This document shows, piece after piece, positions 42,946-50,420 of a DNA stretch of 50,420 bases. Source of the DNA: a virus; the IMG/VR virus record IMGVR_UViG_3300028025_005046, positions 1-50,420 of that record; one strand, written 5' to 3'. Made by a program: the position numbers and the translations under genes. Each line of letters begins with the position of its first letter. The stretch's first letter is position 1. The notes beneath the pieces were generated by a model. It saw nothing but the letters and a program-made list of their open reading frames with translations, ran no database searches and had not been told where the DNA came from.

Positions 42946-43428
42946 ATGGAAGACTATTCAACACCTACCCCTAAAGAGGCTACTGCAGCCGAACTAGGCA
43001 TGAAGTTGGCACATACCCTGTCTGATGTAGTTACTGCTAAGTTTCTAGCACACGGATACCACTGGAATGTAATGGGCCCAGACTTTAGTCAGCTACATGC
43101 TTTCTATGCAGCTATCTACGAAGACATCGACGGCTCAATTGACCCTATTGCAGAGAATATTCTAAAGCTCGGCTACGACGCTCCATACCTGATGCAGGAC
43201 TTCCAGGAGTTGAGCTGCATCCATGAGGAGCGTATTGATGGTGGCAACTCACAGGCGATGAACGCTTCTTTGCTAAAGGTCAACGAAACCCTAGTTAAGT
43301 GCTTCACTGAAGTGTTTGAGCTAGCAGATCTTCTTAATTTCCAAGACATTGCCGACTTCGCAGCTGGGCGAATTGACGCTCACGCCAAGTGGGTTTGGCA
43401 GCTAAAAGCCACTCTAGGCATCCGCTAA
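42946..43428 (+). CDS. dps: Dps-family ferritin (DNA-protection protein)
   Basis: 160 aa. All ferroxidase residues of Dps are present with exact spacing: His39, His51, Asp66 and Glu70 (HGYHWNVMGPDFSQLHAFY, then DIDGSIDPIAE), matching His31/His43/Asp58/Glu62 of Listeria Dps. Such proteins form 12-mers that oxidise and store iron and shield DNA from Fenton damage. It starts one base after the portal stop in the head operon, an odd place; it may protect virion DNA, be a virion component, or sequester iron in the host. Confidence 0.9.
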   Translation: MEDYSTPTPKEATAAELGMKLAHTLSDVVTAKFLAHGYHWNVMGPDFSQLHAFYAAIYEDIDGSIDPIAENILKLGYDAPYLMQDFQELSCIHEERIDGGNSQAMNASLLKVNETLVKCFTEVFELADLLNFQDIADFAAGRIDAHAKWVWQLKATLGIR

Positions 43429-43522
43429 CAAATAGCCTTCCAAAAGGTTCTGTAAACTTTTAATAGGCGTTTTTGTACGCTAACCTTATCTTAGTTTTTT
43501 CAGTATCAAAAGAAGGATACTC

Positions 43523-46500
43523 ATGTCTTATCTGGACAAGTTCAAATTAGAATCTCTAGTCGCAGCACTCGGATTTAACGATGGTGCCAACAAGGGTTTC
43601 TGGAGAATCCAGCCTCGCGTCCCAGCCCGCCGAGAAGGCGCTGGTCAATGGATCGAGATGGGTGCCGAGCTTCGTGCACTACTAAAGGTTAACGGCAAAC
43701 TTGTCAGCGTTATCGGACGCTCTGTTGGTTCCAACGGAACTCCAGACGGCGTTCGCGTTCTTTTCCAGGGCCTTGCTGATCAGGGTATCCCTGATAGCAT
43801 CGTAGAAATTCCTACTCGTTTTCTTGACCTTGTTAGCGCGTCTATCCCGGAAGAACTTCTAAAGAAAAAAGGCATCGTTAAACCTGACGCCGTAGAAGAG
43901 ATCGATCAAGACGCCCCAAACTTTGAAGACCTAGCACGTACAGAAATTACTCCGGACGATATCCGTATTGCCAACGAAGGCATCAACTCTCCAGAGGGTA
44001 AAGAGCAGGCTGCCTTTAAGGACTCTGCAGAGGGTAAAGCTATTGAAGCTGCTGAAGCCGCCGGGGAAAAATCTCCGGCTGATACTACAGCCGAAGAGCC
44101 TCAAGCGGAGCCAGAGCTCGATAGCTACCAAAAGAAGCAGGCTGCTGAAGAGCAGCGTGTTGCAGAAATCATAGACCCTATTGCCAAGGCACTACTTCCT
44201 TTTAACGAAGAAGAGGGCATATTCCAAGATGCCATAGATGCAATTGCTGACGATATCCTAACCGGCGACGAAAAACTTCAAGCTGTTGCAAACGCAATCA
44301 AGCTTCAGAAGCTTGGCGGAATTAAAGGCTCTAGAGAAAAAGCCCGCAATGCCAGTTACAAATCCCTAAAGTCCCTAGAGGCTGAAGGTGTCGACATTGG
44401 TAATATCAATCGTCTAGGCTCTACCCCTGCCGAAGACCGCGAAATTGATGGCGCACGTGCAGCATCTAAGAAAGAAAAAACAGAGGCTGCAGCGAAGAAG
44501 GCATACGAAGATGCAATTGCCGGTAATCCAGTAAGTCTAGATGGAACTATTGACTATGCATCCAAAGGCGAGCCTAAAGCTATTGTCAAGCCTGTCGGTA
44601 AGAAGCTAAGTCTGAAGGGTCTTTCCCTCGAGCCAGGAGATATTTTTGAAGCACGCGGTGGTAAGGAATACTCCTTCATCGAGCGTGGAGAGCGTGACCG
44701 TGCTTCTGGCACTGTAGAAGTTAAGGCTAAAAACCTAAAGACTGGTAAAACCGAGACCGTTAGCGTTGACACAGATACAGCATTTCCAGTTCTTCGTCCT
44801 GATAAGAACCAGCCTGCCCCTAAGCCAGAGCCAACCCCAGAACCAGTAGCGCCTAAGGCTGCACCTGAAGCCCCTAAAGCTCCAGTAGCACCAGTGGCAC
44901 CGGCAGTGCCTGCCCCTAAGGCAGACGCCCCGGTAGATCGTAAGCCAGTTGCTAAAGAAGTACCAGCTCTTCCTAAAAAAGCAGCCGCTCCTAAGGCCGA
45001 AGAATTGGCTGCACCAGAGCGCGTAGATAATGGTCAGGACATTGCATTCTCACCCCTAACCGATGAAGAGCTATACAACCGTCAGGTCGCATTCGTGGTC
45101 CCAGATGCCAATGGCAAGACCAAGAAGGCTTACAATCCAATCACTGGAAAAATGGAAGTTGCTCAGGATGCTGACGCAATTGTTACCACACTTCTACAAG
45201 ACCACCCAGACGCTGTTATTAAACCTAACGGCGAGATCGTCCTTCAGCGCAAGAGTTTTACCGACGGTGCTGGCGAAGAGTGGAAACTCGAAAGCTTCGT
45301 TGTTCGTACCGACGGTGCTAACTTTATGGTTGGATACCGCCTAAACCGCGCATCAGACGGTAAAGAACTTACTTACTACAGCTACGACTACCGTGACTCC
45401 TATGCGTCTATATTTGGAAAGCCAGCTGATCCTAAGACCGGGCTTTACACCAAGAACAACGGTATTAGAAGAATTTCAGATGTTCTAACTGGTGAAAAAG
45501 AGATCCTACAGAACCAGGAATCTCCAGAATTTAAGAGCTACTTTGGAGTAGATAAGGGTGTTGAAAACCGCGCTGCATACTTCCGCGACAAGTTCCGCTC
45601 GAAGGCGACAGAAGAGTCTCTAGCAAAAGACCTAGAGAAGGCTAAAGCTGGCGGTAAGACTGACGTCATCGCTGAGGCCCAGGCGCGCTATGACATGCTG
45701 TTCGACAAGTTCGAGGGCGACATTGATCGTTTCCGCCAATGGGATACCATCCAAGAAATGCGTTTCCTAACAATCGAAGAAACTGCTAGAAAGTTCATTT
45801 CTGGCCGTCCTCGCCGATTGAACGAGAGCAAGTCAACAAAGAGCGGGGAGAACGCTAGCCAAGAAGCAAACGTTCTTCGTAGTGCAGTCCCTAGCTTGGT
45901 TGATGCGATCCTCACTCAGGACACTGCAACAATCACCGAGCACATGGTCGCGGTTCAGGGCAGAATGCCTATGCTTTCTAAGAACCCTGAAATTGCAAAA
46001 CTAATGCTTGACATGATTTCAGAGGAAGTAAATGCTCGCATACCTAAGGGTAGCCGCAGAAAGCTAGCTGGTTACAAGACCGCAGCATACAACCAATGGA
46101 TCGACACAACCTACACCCCAGACAATGCCAATTCAGTCCCTCACGTTGGTTCTGACGGCACGGTTATTAAGCCTGGGTACTTTGTCGAGTATGACAACTC
46201 TCAGGGCGTTAAATCTCGCGGCTACGTAGTAAGTACCAACGAGCGCGTCGCTAACCCAAGCAAGCCTAACGAGTACTTCGATACGGTTAACGTTAAGTTC
46301 CTCAATTCCGATGGCACCATCAGCCGAGCAACTGCCCGCCTATGGGCAAAGAACCTGACCACTTACGACAAGACTGGTGACAACGACCAAGCTCGTTCAC
46401 AGATGACTCAGTACGCTCCTAACCCTAAGGGTGAGGATAAAATTGCTCAGCGTTTCGGTGAGGACTACCTGCAGTACAGAAGCGAAGACCCTAACCTTGG

Positions 46501-46735
46501 ATCTGACGGTGAAGAAGGCGACGAGGCAGGATCTGACGGCAAGATTGTTGACGACTATGAAGAAGGCGACTTGCACTACAGCAAGGATGGCGAGCTTCTA
46601 GGTGAAGTTGTAGACGTCACCCCTGTTACCAACAAAAAAGGCCAGAGTGGATTTATCATCACCTACCTAGACGAGAATGGCGACCTACAGCGCGACACCG
46701 TCAAGGCTGGTGAATTCCGCGGCCCAAAACCCTAA
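43523..46735 (+). CDS. Very large head-region structural protein (zero-frame product)
   Basis: 1070 aa. AGAAGGATACTC precedes the ATG. The N-terminal ~110 residues (KGFWRIQPRVPARREGAGQW) are folded; long acidic/alanine-rich and Pro/Ala-rich regions (about 130-500) follow, with a folded middle (WKLESFVVRTDGANFMVGYR) and a C-terminal domain with repeated SDGEEGD and GDLHYSKDGELLGEVVDVTP. No signal peptide. Likely a virion or scaffold-type protein. The stop at 46735 lies just after a -1 slippery site, so part of the product is probably extended by 449 aa (next entry). Confidence 0.72.
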   Translation: MSYLDKFKLESLVAALGFNDGANKGFWRIQPRVPARREGAGQWIEMGAELRALLKVNGKLVSVIGRSVGSNGTPDGVRVLFQGLADQGIPDSIVEIPTRFLDLVSASIPEELLKKKGIVKPDAVEEIDQDAPNFEDLARTEITPDDIRIANEGINSPEGKEQAAFKDSAEGKAIEAAEAAGEKSPADTTAEEPQAEPELDSYQKKQAAEEQRVAEIIDPIAKALLPFNEEEGIFQDAIDAIADDILTGDEKLQAVANAIKLQKLGGIKGSREKARNASYKSLKSLEAEGVDIGNINRLGSTPAEDREIDGARAASKKEKTEAAAKKAYEDAIAGNPVSLDGTIDYASKGEPKAIVKPVGKKLSLKGLSLEPGDIFEARGGKEYSFIERGERDRASGTVEVKAKNLKTGKTETVSVDTDTAFPVLRPDKNQPAPKPEPTPEPVAPKAAPEAPKAPVAPVAPAVPAPKADAPVDRKPVAKEVPALPKKAAAPKAEELAAPERVDNGQDIAFSPLTDEELYNRQVAFVVPDANGKTKKAYNPITGKMEVAQDADAIVTTLLQDHPDAVIKPNGEIVLQRKSFTDGAGEEWKLESFVVRTDGANFMVGYRLNRASDGKELTYYSYDYRDSYASIFGKPADPKTGLYTKNNGIRRISDVLTGEKEILQNQESPEFKSYFGVDKGVENRAAYFRDKFRSKATEESLAKDLEKAKAGGKTDVIAEAQARYDMLFDKFEGDIDRFRQWDTIQEMRFLTIEETARKFISGRPRRLNESKSTKSGENASQEANVLRSAVPSLVDAILTQDTATITEHMVAVQGRMPMLSKNPEIAKLMLDMISEEVNARIPKGSRRKLAGYKTAAYNQWIDTTYTPDNANSVPHVGSDGTVIKPGYFVEYDNSQGVKSRGYVVSTNERVANPSKPNEYFDTVNVKFLNSDGTISRATARLWAKNLTTYDKTGDNDQARSQMTQYAPNPKGEDKIAQRFGEDYLQYRSEDPNLGSDGEEGDEAGSDGKIVDDYEEGDLHYSKDGELLGEVVDVTPVTNKKGQSGFIITYLDENGDLQRDTVKAGEFRGPKP

Positions 46736-46750
46736 GGGCCGAGTCGGCCC
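46723..46750 (+). promoter_or_regulatory. Programmed -1 frameshift signal
   Basis: Slippery heptamer C-CCA-AAA (46723-46729, zero frame CCA AAA), six-nt spacer holding the zero-frame stop (46733-46735), then hairpin GGGCCG-AGT-CGGCCC (46736-46750). This is the canonical X-XXY-YYZ plus hairpin layout. Confidence 0.75.
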
Positions 46751-48078
46751 CGACCGACAAGACTCCTCAAGAAGTTGACTTCGACTTCGATGATGAGGAC
46801 ATTGATCTTAGCCAGGTAAAGTTTAAGTACGAAACGGCTGCAGATATTTACAAGGCTAAAGGCTACCCGGCACTAGATCCAACCACTGCAGATCAAACTG
46901 CCGGCAAAATCATAGAAGAGATGTCAGAGAAATTTTTCTTGGCATATGGCACAGACGAGCTTAGGGCGCTAGGGACTTCAGCCGCTAGCGTTAAAGCTCT
47001 TGCTGCAGAGATCCTTGACAATCCTGCCGACAAGGACAAGCGCGAAGAATACAAGTCAGCTCTTCGCAGTCTTGCCATAAAAGCAAACAACATTGCAGAT
47101 GACAAGCTCCCCTATAAGTTTGCCTTCTCCCCTTCTCTAATTAAGGAAGACTCTATCCTGAGCAAGGTAGAGCTGAAGAAGCTTAACGATGAGATAAAAG
47201 ACGCCACCCCCTCCCGCGACGGTGGCATGAAGGTGCCATCTGCATCTGAACTAGAGCAGATGATTAAAAACTCACCGGCACCTGCATCTACATCTGTCCC
47301 TGAGGGCTGGAAGATTCAAACGGACTGGGATGCTTATCAAGAAGAACTAGAGAAGCAAAAGCTAGACACGTGGCGTCTAGCCAGCCAAATAGGTTACGAA
47401 GACCGTCAAGTATCTGACGCTGCCGCTAGGCGTTTAATTCTAATGAAGAGCTGGGATAGGTTCCGCTTTAAGTACGATCCAGCCACATCAACTAAAATCA
47501 TCTCTCCTGAAGGTACCGTACTTAAGGTGGATAGAAGGGCATCCTCAAATAAGCCAATTGCTCAGGATGTAGACATCCTCGTTACCGCCGAAACTATTGA
47601 CTTGGTATTCTCCAAAATCAATATGCCAGCAAAAACTAAGTATTCTTTAGTATCAAGCGGAACTAGTCGACAAAGGCCAAATGTTCTTGGCTATGCAAAT
47701 GCCGTAGCTGGGGGTCACACTATTGTTGACCGAGTCCGTAAAGCCGAGAAGAGGGACGCTTCGCAGAAGCCAAAGTTTGTTGAAAACGAGTCTTGGCACT
47801 CTACTGACACATATAAGCGCCTGGGGGACTACTTCCGCCACACCGCTGCTCATGAGCTTGGTCACGTAGTGGCCTTTGAGGTTTGGCCGAGCGAGTCTCA
47901 GATGAATCAAGAGTATGCCGCAATGCGTAAGCAGGAGATTAGCCGATACGGTAAAGAATCTGCTCACGAACACTTTGCCGAGGCGTTTGCCAAATACGTC
48001 CTTACAGGTAAGGCAACTCCGGAGTTCCTGGACCTTCTCCGTAGTAAAAACTTACTTAAGTCTCAGCAGAGCGACTAG
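46729..48078 (+). CDS. -1 frameshift extension with zinc-metalloprotease domain
   Basis: The frame is open from the slippery site and has no good start of its own before 46921. Slippage at CCCAAAA would give a 1069 + 449 = 1518-aa fusion. The extension begins TLRAESAPTDK, carries acidic and helical parts, and ends with a zincin: HELGH (nt 47851-47865) and the distal SAHEHFAEAFAKY glutamate. Such domains occur at the ends of MuF-type and head proteins, where they may be maturation proteases or injected toxins. Independent initiation at ATG 46921 (GAAGAG upstream) cannot be ruled out. Confidence 0.7.
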   Translation, partial: TLRAESAPTDKTPQEVDFDFDDEDIDLSQVKFKYETAADIYKAKGYPALDPTTADQTAGKIIEEMSEKFFLAYGTDELRALGTSAASVKALAAEILDNPADKDKREEYKSALRSLAIKANNIADDKLPYKFAFSPSLIKEDSILSKVELKKLNDEIKDATPSRDGGMKVPSASELEQMIKNSPAPASTSVPEGWKIQTDWDAYQEELEKQKLDTWRLASQIGYEDRQVSDAAARRLILMKSWDRFRFKYDPATSTKIISPEGTVLKVDRRASSNKPIAQDVDILVTAETIDLVFSKINMPAKTKYSLVSSGTSRQRPNVLGYANAVAGGHTIVDRVRKAEKRDASQKPKFVENESWHSTDTYKRLGDYFRHTAAHELGHVVAFEVWPSESQMNQEYAAMRKQEISRYGKESAHEHFAEAFAKYVLTGKATPEFLDLLRSKNLLKSQQSD

Positions 48079-48088
48079 GATAGAGATT

Positions 48089-48271
48089 ATGACGGAAAAA
48101 CCTTATCAAACAAAGATTCGAACTATCTCAGACTCATTCGACCCTAATGATCCAACCCCCGCGGAAGAGATCATCGACCTAGAACTGCTTTCCGTCTCTG
48201 AGCTCGAAAAACTAGTAGAAGATATCCCTGAAGCTGGGCTAGAGTTGTTGTACAGATCACTCACTAAATAG
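48089..48271 (+). CDS. 60-aa acidic hypothetical protein
   Basis: AGGATAGAG precedes the ATG. Helical and acidic (PAEEIIDLELLSVSELEKLV). It could be a small head-associated or chaperone protein; no family recognised. Confidence 0.58.
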   Translation: MTEKPYQTKIRTISDSFDPNDPTPAEEIIDLELLSVSELEKLVEDIPEAGLELLYRSLTK

Positions 48272-48339
48272 CTATCTCAGGCTATGATAAAATTAAACTA
48301 ACTATAGTAGTATTTTAGATACAACTAGAAAGATAAAAA

Positions 48340-48696
48340 ATGGCCGAACTTGATGTCACTTTTGACGTACATATGTTTATCAACCCTGAAACTCGGGAAG
48401 TTGATGAGATGTATGCCTACCACTCGTTTGGTATTTCCCGCCGAGAGAATGGCACCTGGGAAGCATACACGCGTGAAGACTCCAATCTAGCTGACCTTGC
48501 AAACCACATTGAATACGCTATTGACTGGGAAACCGACTACTTGGCTAACGAAGATGCTGCCGATGACGACTACGACGAGCACGCGGCTGTCCTCGCTTTT
48601 GATGCAGATACCTTAGATGAAGAAGGCGTTAAACAATACGGAACCTTGGTATACGACCCAACCAGCGACGAAGACGAAGTAAATTTCGACGACTAA
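48340..48696 (+). CDS. 118-aa acidic hypothetical protein
   Basis: AGAAAGAT precedes the ATG. Beta-rich start (LDVTFDVHMFINPETREVDE, SFGISRRENGTWEAYTRED), then a very acidic second half (DYLANEDAADDDYDEHAAVL). Possibly a DNA-mimic or scaffold helper; no family recognised. Confidence 0.6.
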   Translation: MAELDVTFDVHMFINPETREVDEMYAYHSFGISRRENGTWEAYTREDSNLADLANHIEYAIDWETDYLANEDAADDDYDEHAAVLAFDADTLDEEGVKQYGTLVYDPTSDEDEVNFDD

Positions 48697-48719
48697 TAGC
48701 TTCACTCAGGAACGGTAAA

Positions 48720-50420
48720 ATGCTAGAATACATCGGCTCTTCTGGAGACCTCTCGCTATTTAAGAGCGGTGAGTCTGGCGTTGTCGTCGACACATCGATC
48801 GACATGGTTGTAAACTATGGGTCAATCATTGACATCTCCGAAAGCACCATTTGGGTAGCTGACGGAAAAGAATTTTCTAGTGCGGTTACAGAGCTTGCAC
48901 TGCAGATAGTATCTATCAACCAAGAGTCAGAGCCGGTAGTTGCTGCTGCAACCAGAATGTACACTATTCCTGGTGGCGTCCAAGCCGAAGCTAAAAAGGC
49001 TCTTGCTTGGCGCAAAGAAGAAAAGCGCGGTGGAACCCCGGTAGGCATCAACACTGCTCGCACCCTTGCAAAGGGTGGACAGATTGGCCTTGAGAAGATC
49101 CGACACATTGCTAAGTACTTCCCTCGTCACGAAGTTGACAAGCAGGGCAAGGGTTGGAAGCCTGGAACTTCTGCATTCCCATCTAACGGTCGCATCGCCT
49201 GGGCCCTTTGGGGTGGTGACGCCGCTTGGCGTTGGGCAGAGGCAATCGTAGAGCGTGAAAACAAAAAGGCAGTGACTGCTGGTGCTTACGGTTTTGTAGA
49301 CAACCAACAAAAGCCTAACGAGTTTAAGATCGCTCACGAGCTAGATCTAAATATGGGTCCAGAGTTTTTGGCCCGTGTTCGCCACGATGGCACTGGAATT
49401 GATCGCCTATATAAGATTGAAATCGAAGGCGACGTTTATGTTTGGGACGACTGTGCCTGGGACTCGTTAGGTCACGTAGATGGGGACATCTATACTTACG
49501 ATGCTGCTCTTGATGATGTCTACGACACTTGCGAGAAGACTCACGTAATTATTGACCCTAGCTCAGCGGTTGTCATTTCTGCGATTATGCAGAAGTACCC
49601 TTTTGAGTCAGTGCCACTAGAAGCAATCAGTGAAGAAGAGGCAATGCTTGTTGCCGATGCTCTAGGTCAAATAGACTTTGAAATCGTAGACCGAGCGATG
49701 TTTGCCGCTGCTCCCGCTCCAGGCGGTGCAATAAACCCTAATGATGGTATAGACACCCCTGCTGAAAAATCAGAGCGCTCGCAGAAGCAGGTTCGTAATG
49801 CTGTTGGCCGCTTTGCTGCCGTAGGGCAAGAAGTTGCTGTTGGTGGCGACACCGAGCGTGGTGCCGGCACTATCGTTAAGGTTGATTCCAAAAATGGACT
49901 CGCTGATGTCAAGCTAAGAAGCGGAAGAGTCATCACCGTCGGCATTCAGTACACTAAGCCACTTGCTGCCCAAAACACCAGAGGTAACGCAGTTCGTGTC
50001 TCCAATAACGAGAACGCCCCCCTAGACATCTCGGGCATCTTAGGTGAGCCTCGTACTCCTATTAACCAACCTAAGGCTCATTTGCCAGGCACCCTGCCTC
50101 CGCTAACGGATGACCGCCTAAAGGATCTACTCAACAACTTCCCTAAGTACGTTGAGGATATGCGTAACTCCTACAAGCCATCAAGCGCTGCCGACAAGGC
50201 TCGCGTTCAGAAGCAATGGGGAGTAAAGAAGTTTGCTAGCGAGAACGCTATTCTTGCTTCGGGCGATGCAGATAAGCCGATGAACCCGACCACATCGGAT
50301 GTAAAGCCTAAATACCTAGCAATTGTCCTACCTACTGACCCTCAGGCAGTTATGGATCTAGTTGCCATCACCCCTGCAACTGCAACTGACCCTTCGCCAA
50401 GAACGTTTAAACGTAAAGAC
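48720..50420 (+). CDS. Large head-associated protein, partial (runs off the window)
   Basis: At least 567 codons from an ATG with GGAACGGT upstream and no stop before the edge. Residues about 85-175 carry GGVQAEAKKALAWRKEEKRG, IRHIAKYFPRHEVDKQGKGW and NGRIAWALWGGDAAWRWAEA, a block I recall from phage head proteins often annotated as head-maturation-linked or minor capsid proteins. A later SH3-like stretch (GQEVAVGGDTERGAGTIVKV) may bind a partner. Probably followed by the protease/scaffold and major capsid genes outside the window. Confidence 0.72.
   Translation, partial: MLEYIGSSGDLSLFKSGESGVVVDTSIDMVVNYGSIIDISESTIWVADGKEFSSAVTELALQIVSINQESEPVVAAATRMYTIPGGVQAEAKKALAWRKEEKRGGTPVGINTARTLAKGGQIGLEKIRHIAKYFPRHEVDKQGKGWKPGTSAFPSNGRIAWALWGGDAAWRWAEAIVERENKKAVTAGAYGFVDNQQKPNEFKIAHELDLNMGPEFLARVRHDGTGIDRLYKIEIEGDVYVWDDCAWDSLGHVDGDIYTYDAALDDVYDTCEKTHVIIDPSSAVVISAIMQKYPFESVPLEAISEEEAMLVADALGQIDFEIVDRAMFAAAPAPGGAINPNDGIDTPAEKSERSQKQVRNAVGRFAAVGQEVAVGGDTERGAGTIVKVDSKNGLADVKLRSGRVITVGIQYTKPLAAQNTRGNAVRVSNNENAPLDISGILGEPRTPINQPKAHLPGTLPPLTDDRLKDLLNNFPKYVEDMRNSYKPSSAADKARVQKQWGVKKFASENAILASGDADKPMNPTTSDVKPKYLAIVLPTDPQAVMDLVAITPATATDPSPRTFKRKD

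Noticed and set aside
46921-48078. An independent gene starting at 46921
   Set aside because: The same frame is open and protein-like back to the slippery site, and only a poor GAAGAG precedes the ATG; the frameshift explanation accounts for more. Kept as an alternative.

Overview
The window is part of the genome of a tailed phage (Caudoviricetes), apparently cut from a larger molecule because the last gene runs off the right end. Phage hallmarks seen directly are a terminase large subunit, a portal protein, large head-associated proteins, an M23 endolysin with a holin-like neighbour, a single-strand DNA-binding protein, a serine recombinase and many tiny tightly packed genes. The host is probably an actinobacterium of moderate GC: many genes have a TANNNT hexamer exactly six or seven bases before the start codon, the layout of actinobacterial leaderless transcripts, and one regulator looks like ClgR, an actinobacterial family. 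No database search was possible, so names rest on motifs.

Layout. 0-4.5 kb, plus strand: secreted NlpC/P60 protein, small membrane proteins, 2OG-Fe(II) oxygenase, serine recombinase, tRNA-Met(CAT), small unknowns. 4.7-9.8 kb, minus strand: one lysis and surface block (secreted beta-helix/FnIII giant, nuclease, holin-like protein, two tiny genes, M23 endolysin). 9.9-14.1 kb: small genes, a repeat-rich control region (10.54-11.33 kb), zinc-binding proteins, a glycosyltransferase and winged-helix proteins. 14.3-17.7 kb: possible small terminase, a CHAP-like protein without its catalytic Cys, DUF1232, a HicA-like protein. 17.8-21.9 kb: a MoxR-type AAA+ ATPase and a VWA protein carrying HEALH. 22-35.3 kb: an array of very small operons. 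35.3-36.0 kb: a gene-free CTAG-rich and pyrimidine-rich spacer. 36.0-50.4 kb: regulators, terminase, portal, a Dps ferritin and very large head-associated proteins.

The most unusual feature is the array from 17.7 to 35.3 kb. Twenty-one promoter regions carry the same 16-mer GTATTCATTTTTTATC (20 exact, one with one change), all in one orientation. It usually lies just after the terminator of one mini-operon and upstream of the promoter of the next. By my count the gap from the 16-mer to the -10 hexamer is 40-42 nt in twelve units, 50-51 in three and 57-60 in four, which resembles the helical phasing of class I activator sites. A looser ACACGRC box often follows, and many units have a private palindrome at the -10/+1 region. 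Each unit carries one to four tiny genes, many with CxxC pairs. The array reads as exchangeable host-takeover cassettes under one activator.

A second repeat, AACTTCNAACGRA (12 exact copies from 10.6 to 28.3 kb, inside genes as well as over promoters), looks like a repressor operator/stoperator network. Other points are a likely programmed -1 frameshift (CCCAAAA plus hairpin at 46.73 kb) that would add a zinc-metalloprotease domain to a 1070-aa head-region protein, a tight cluster of five DnaA boxes at 30.43-30.48 kb, and a multi-hairpin candidate RNA at 25.04-25.24 kb.
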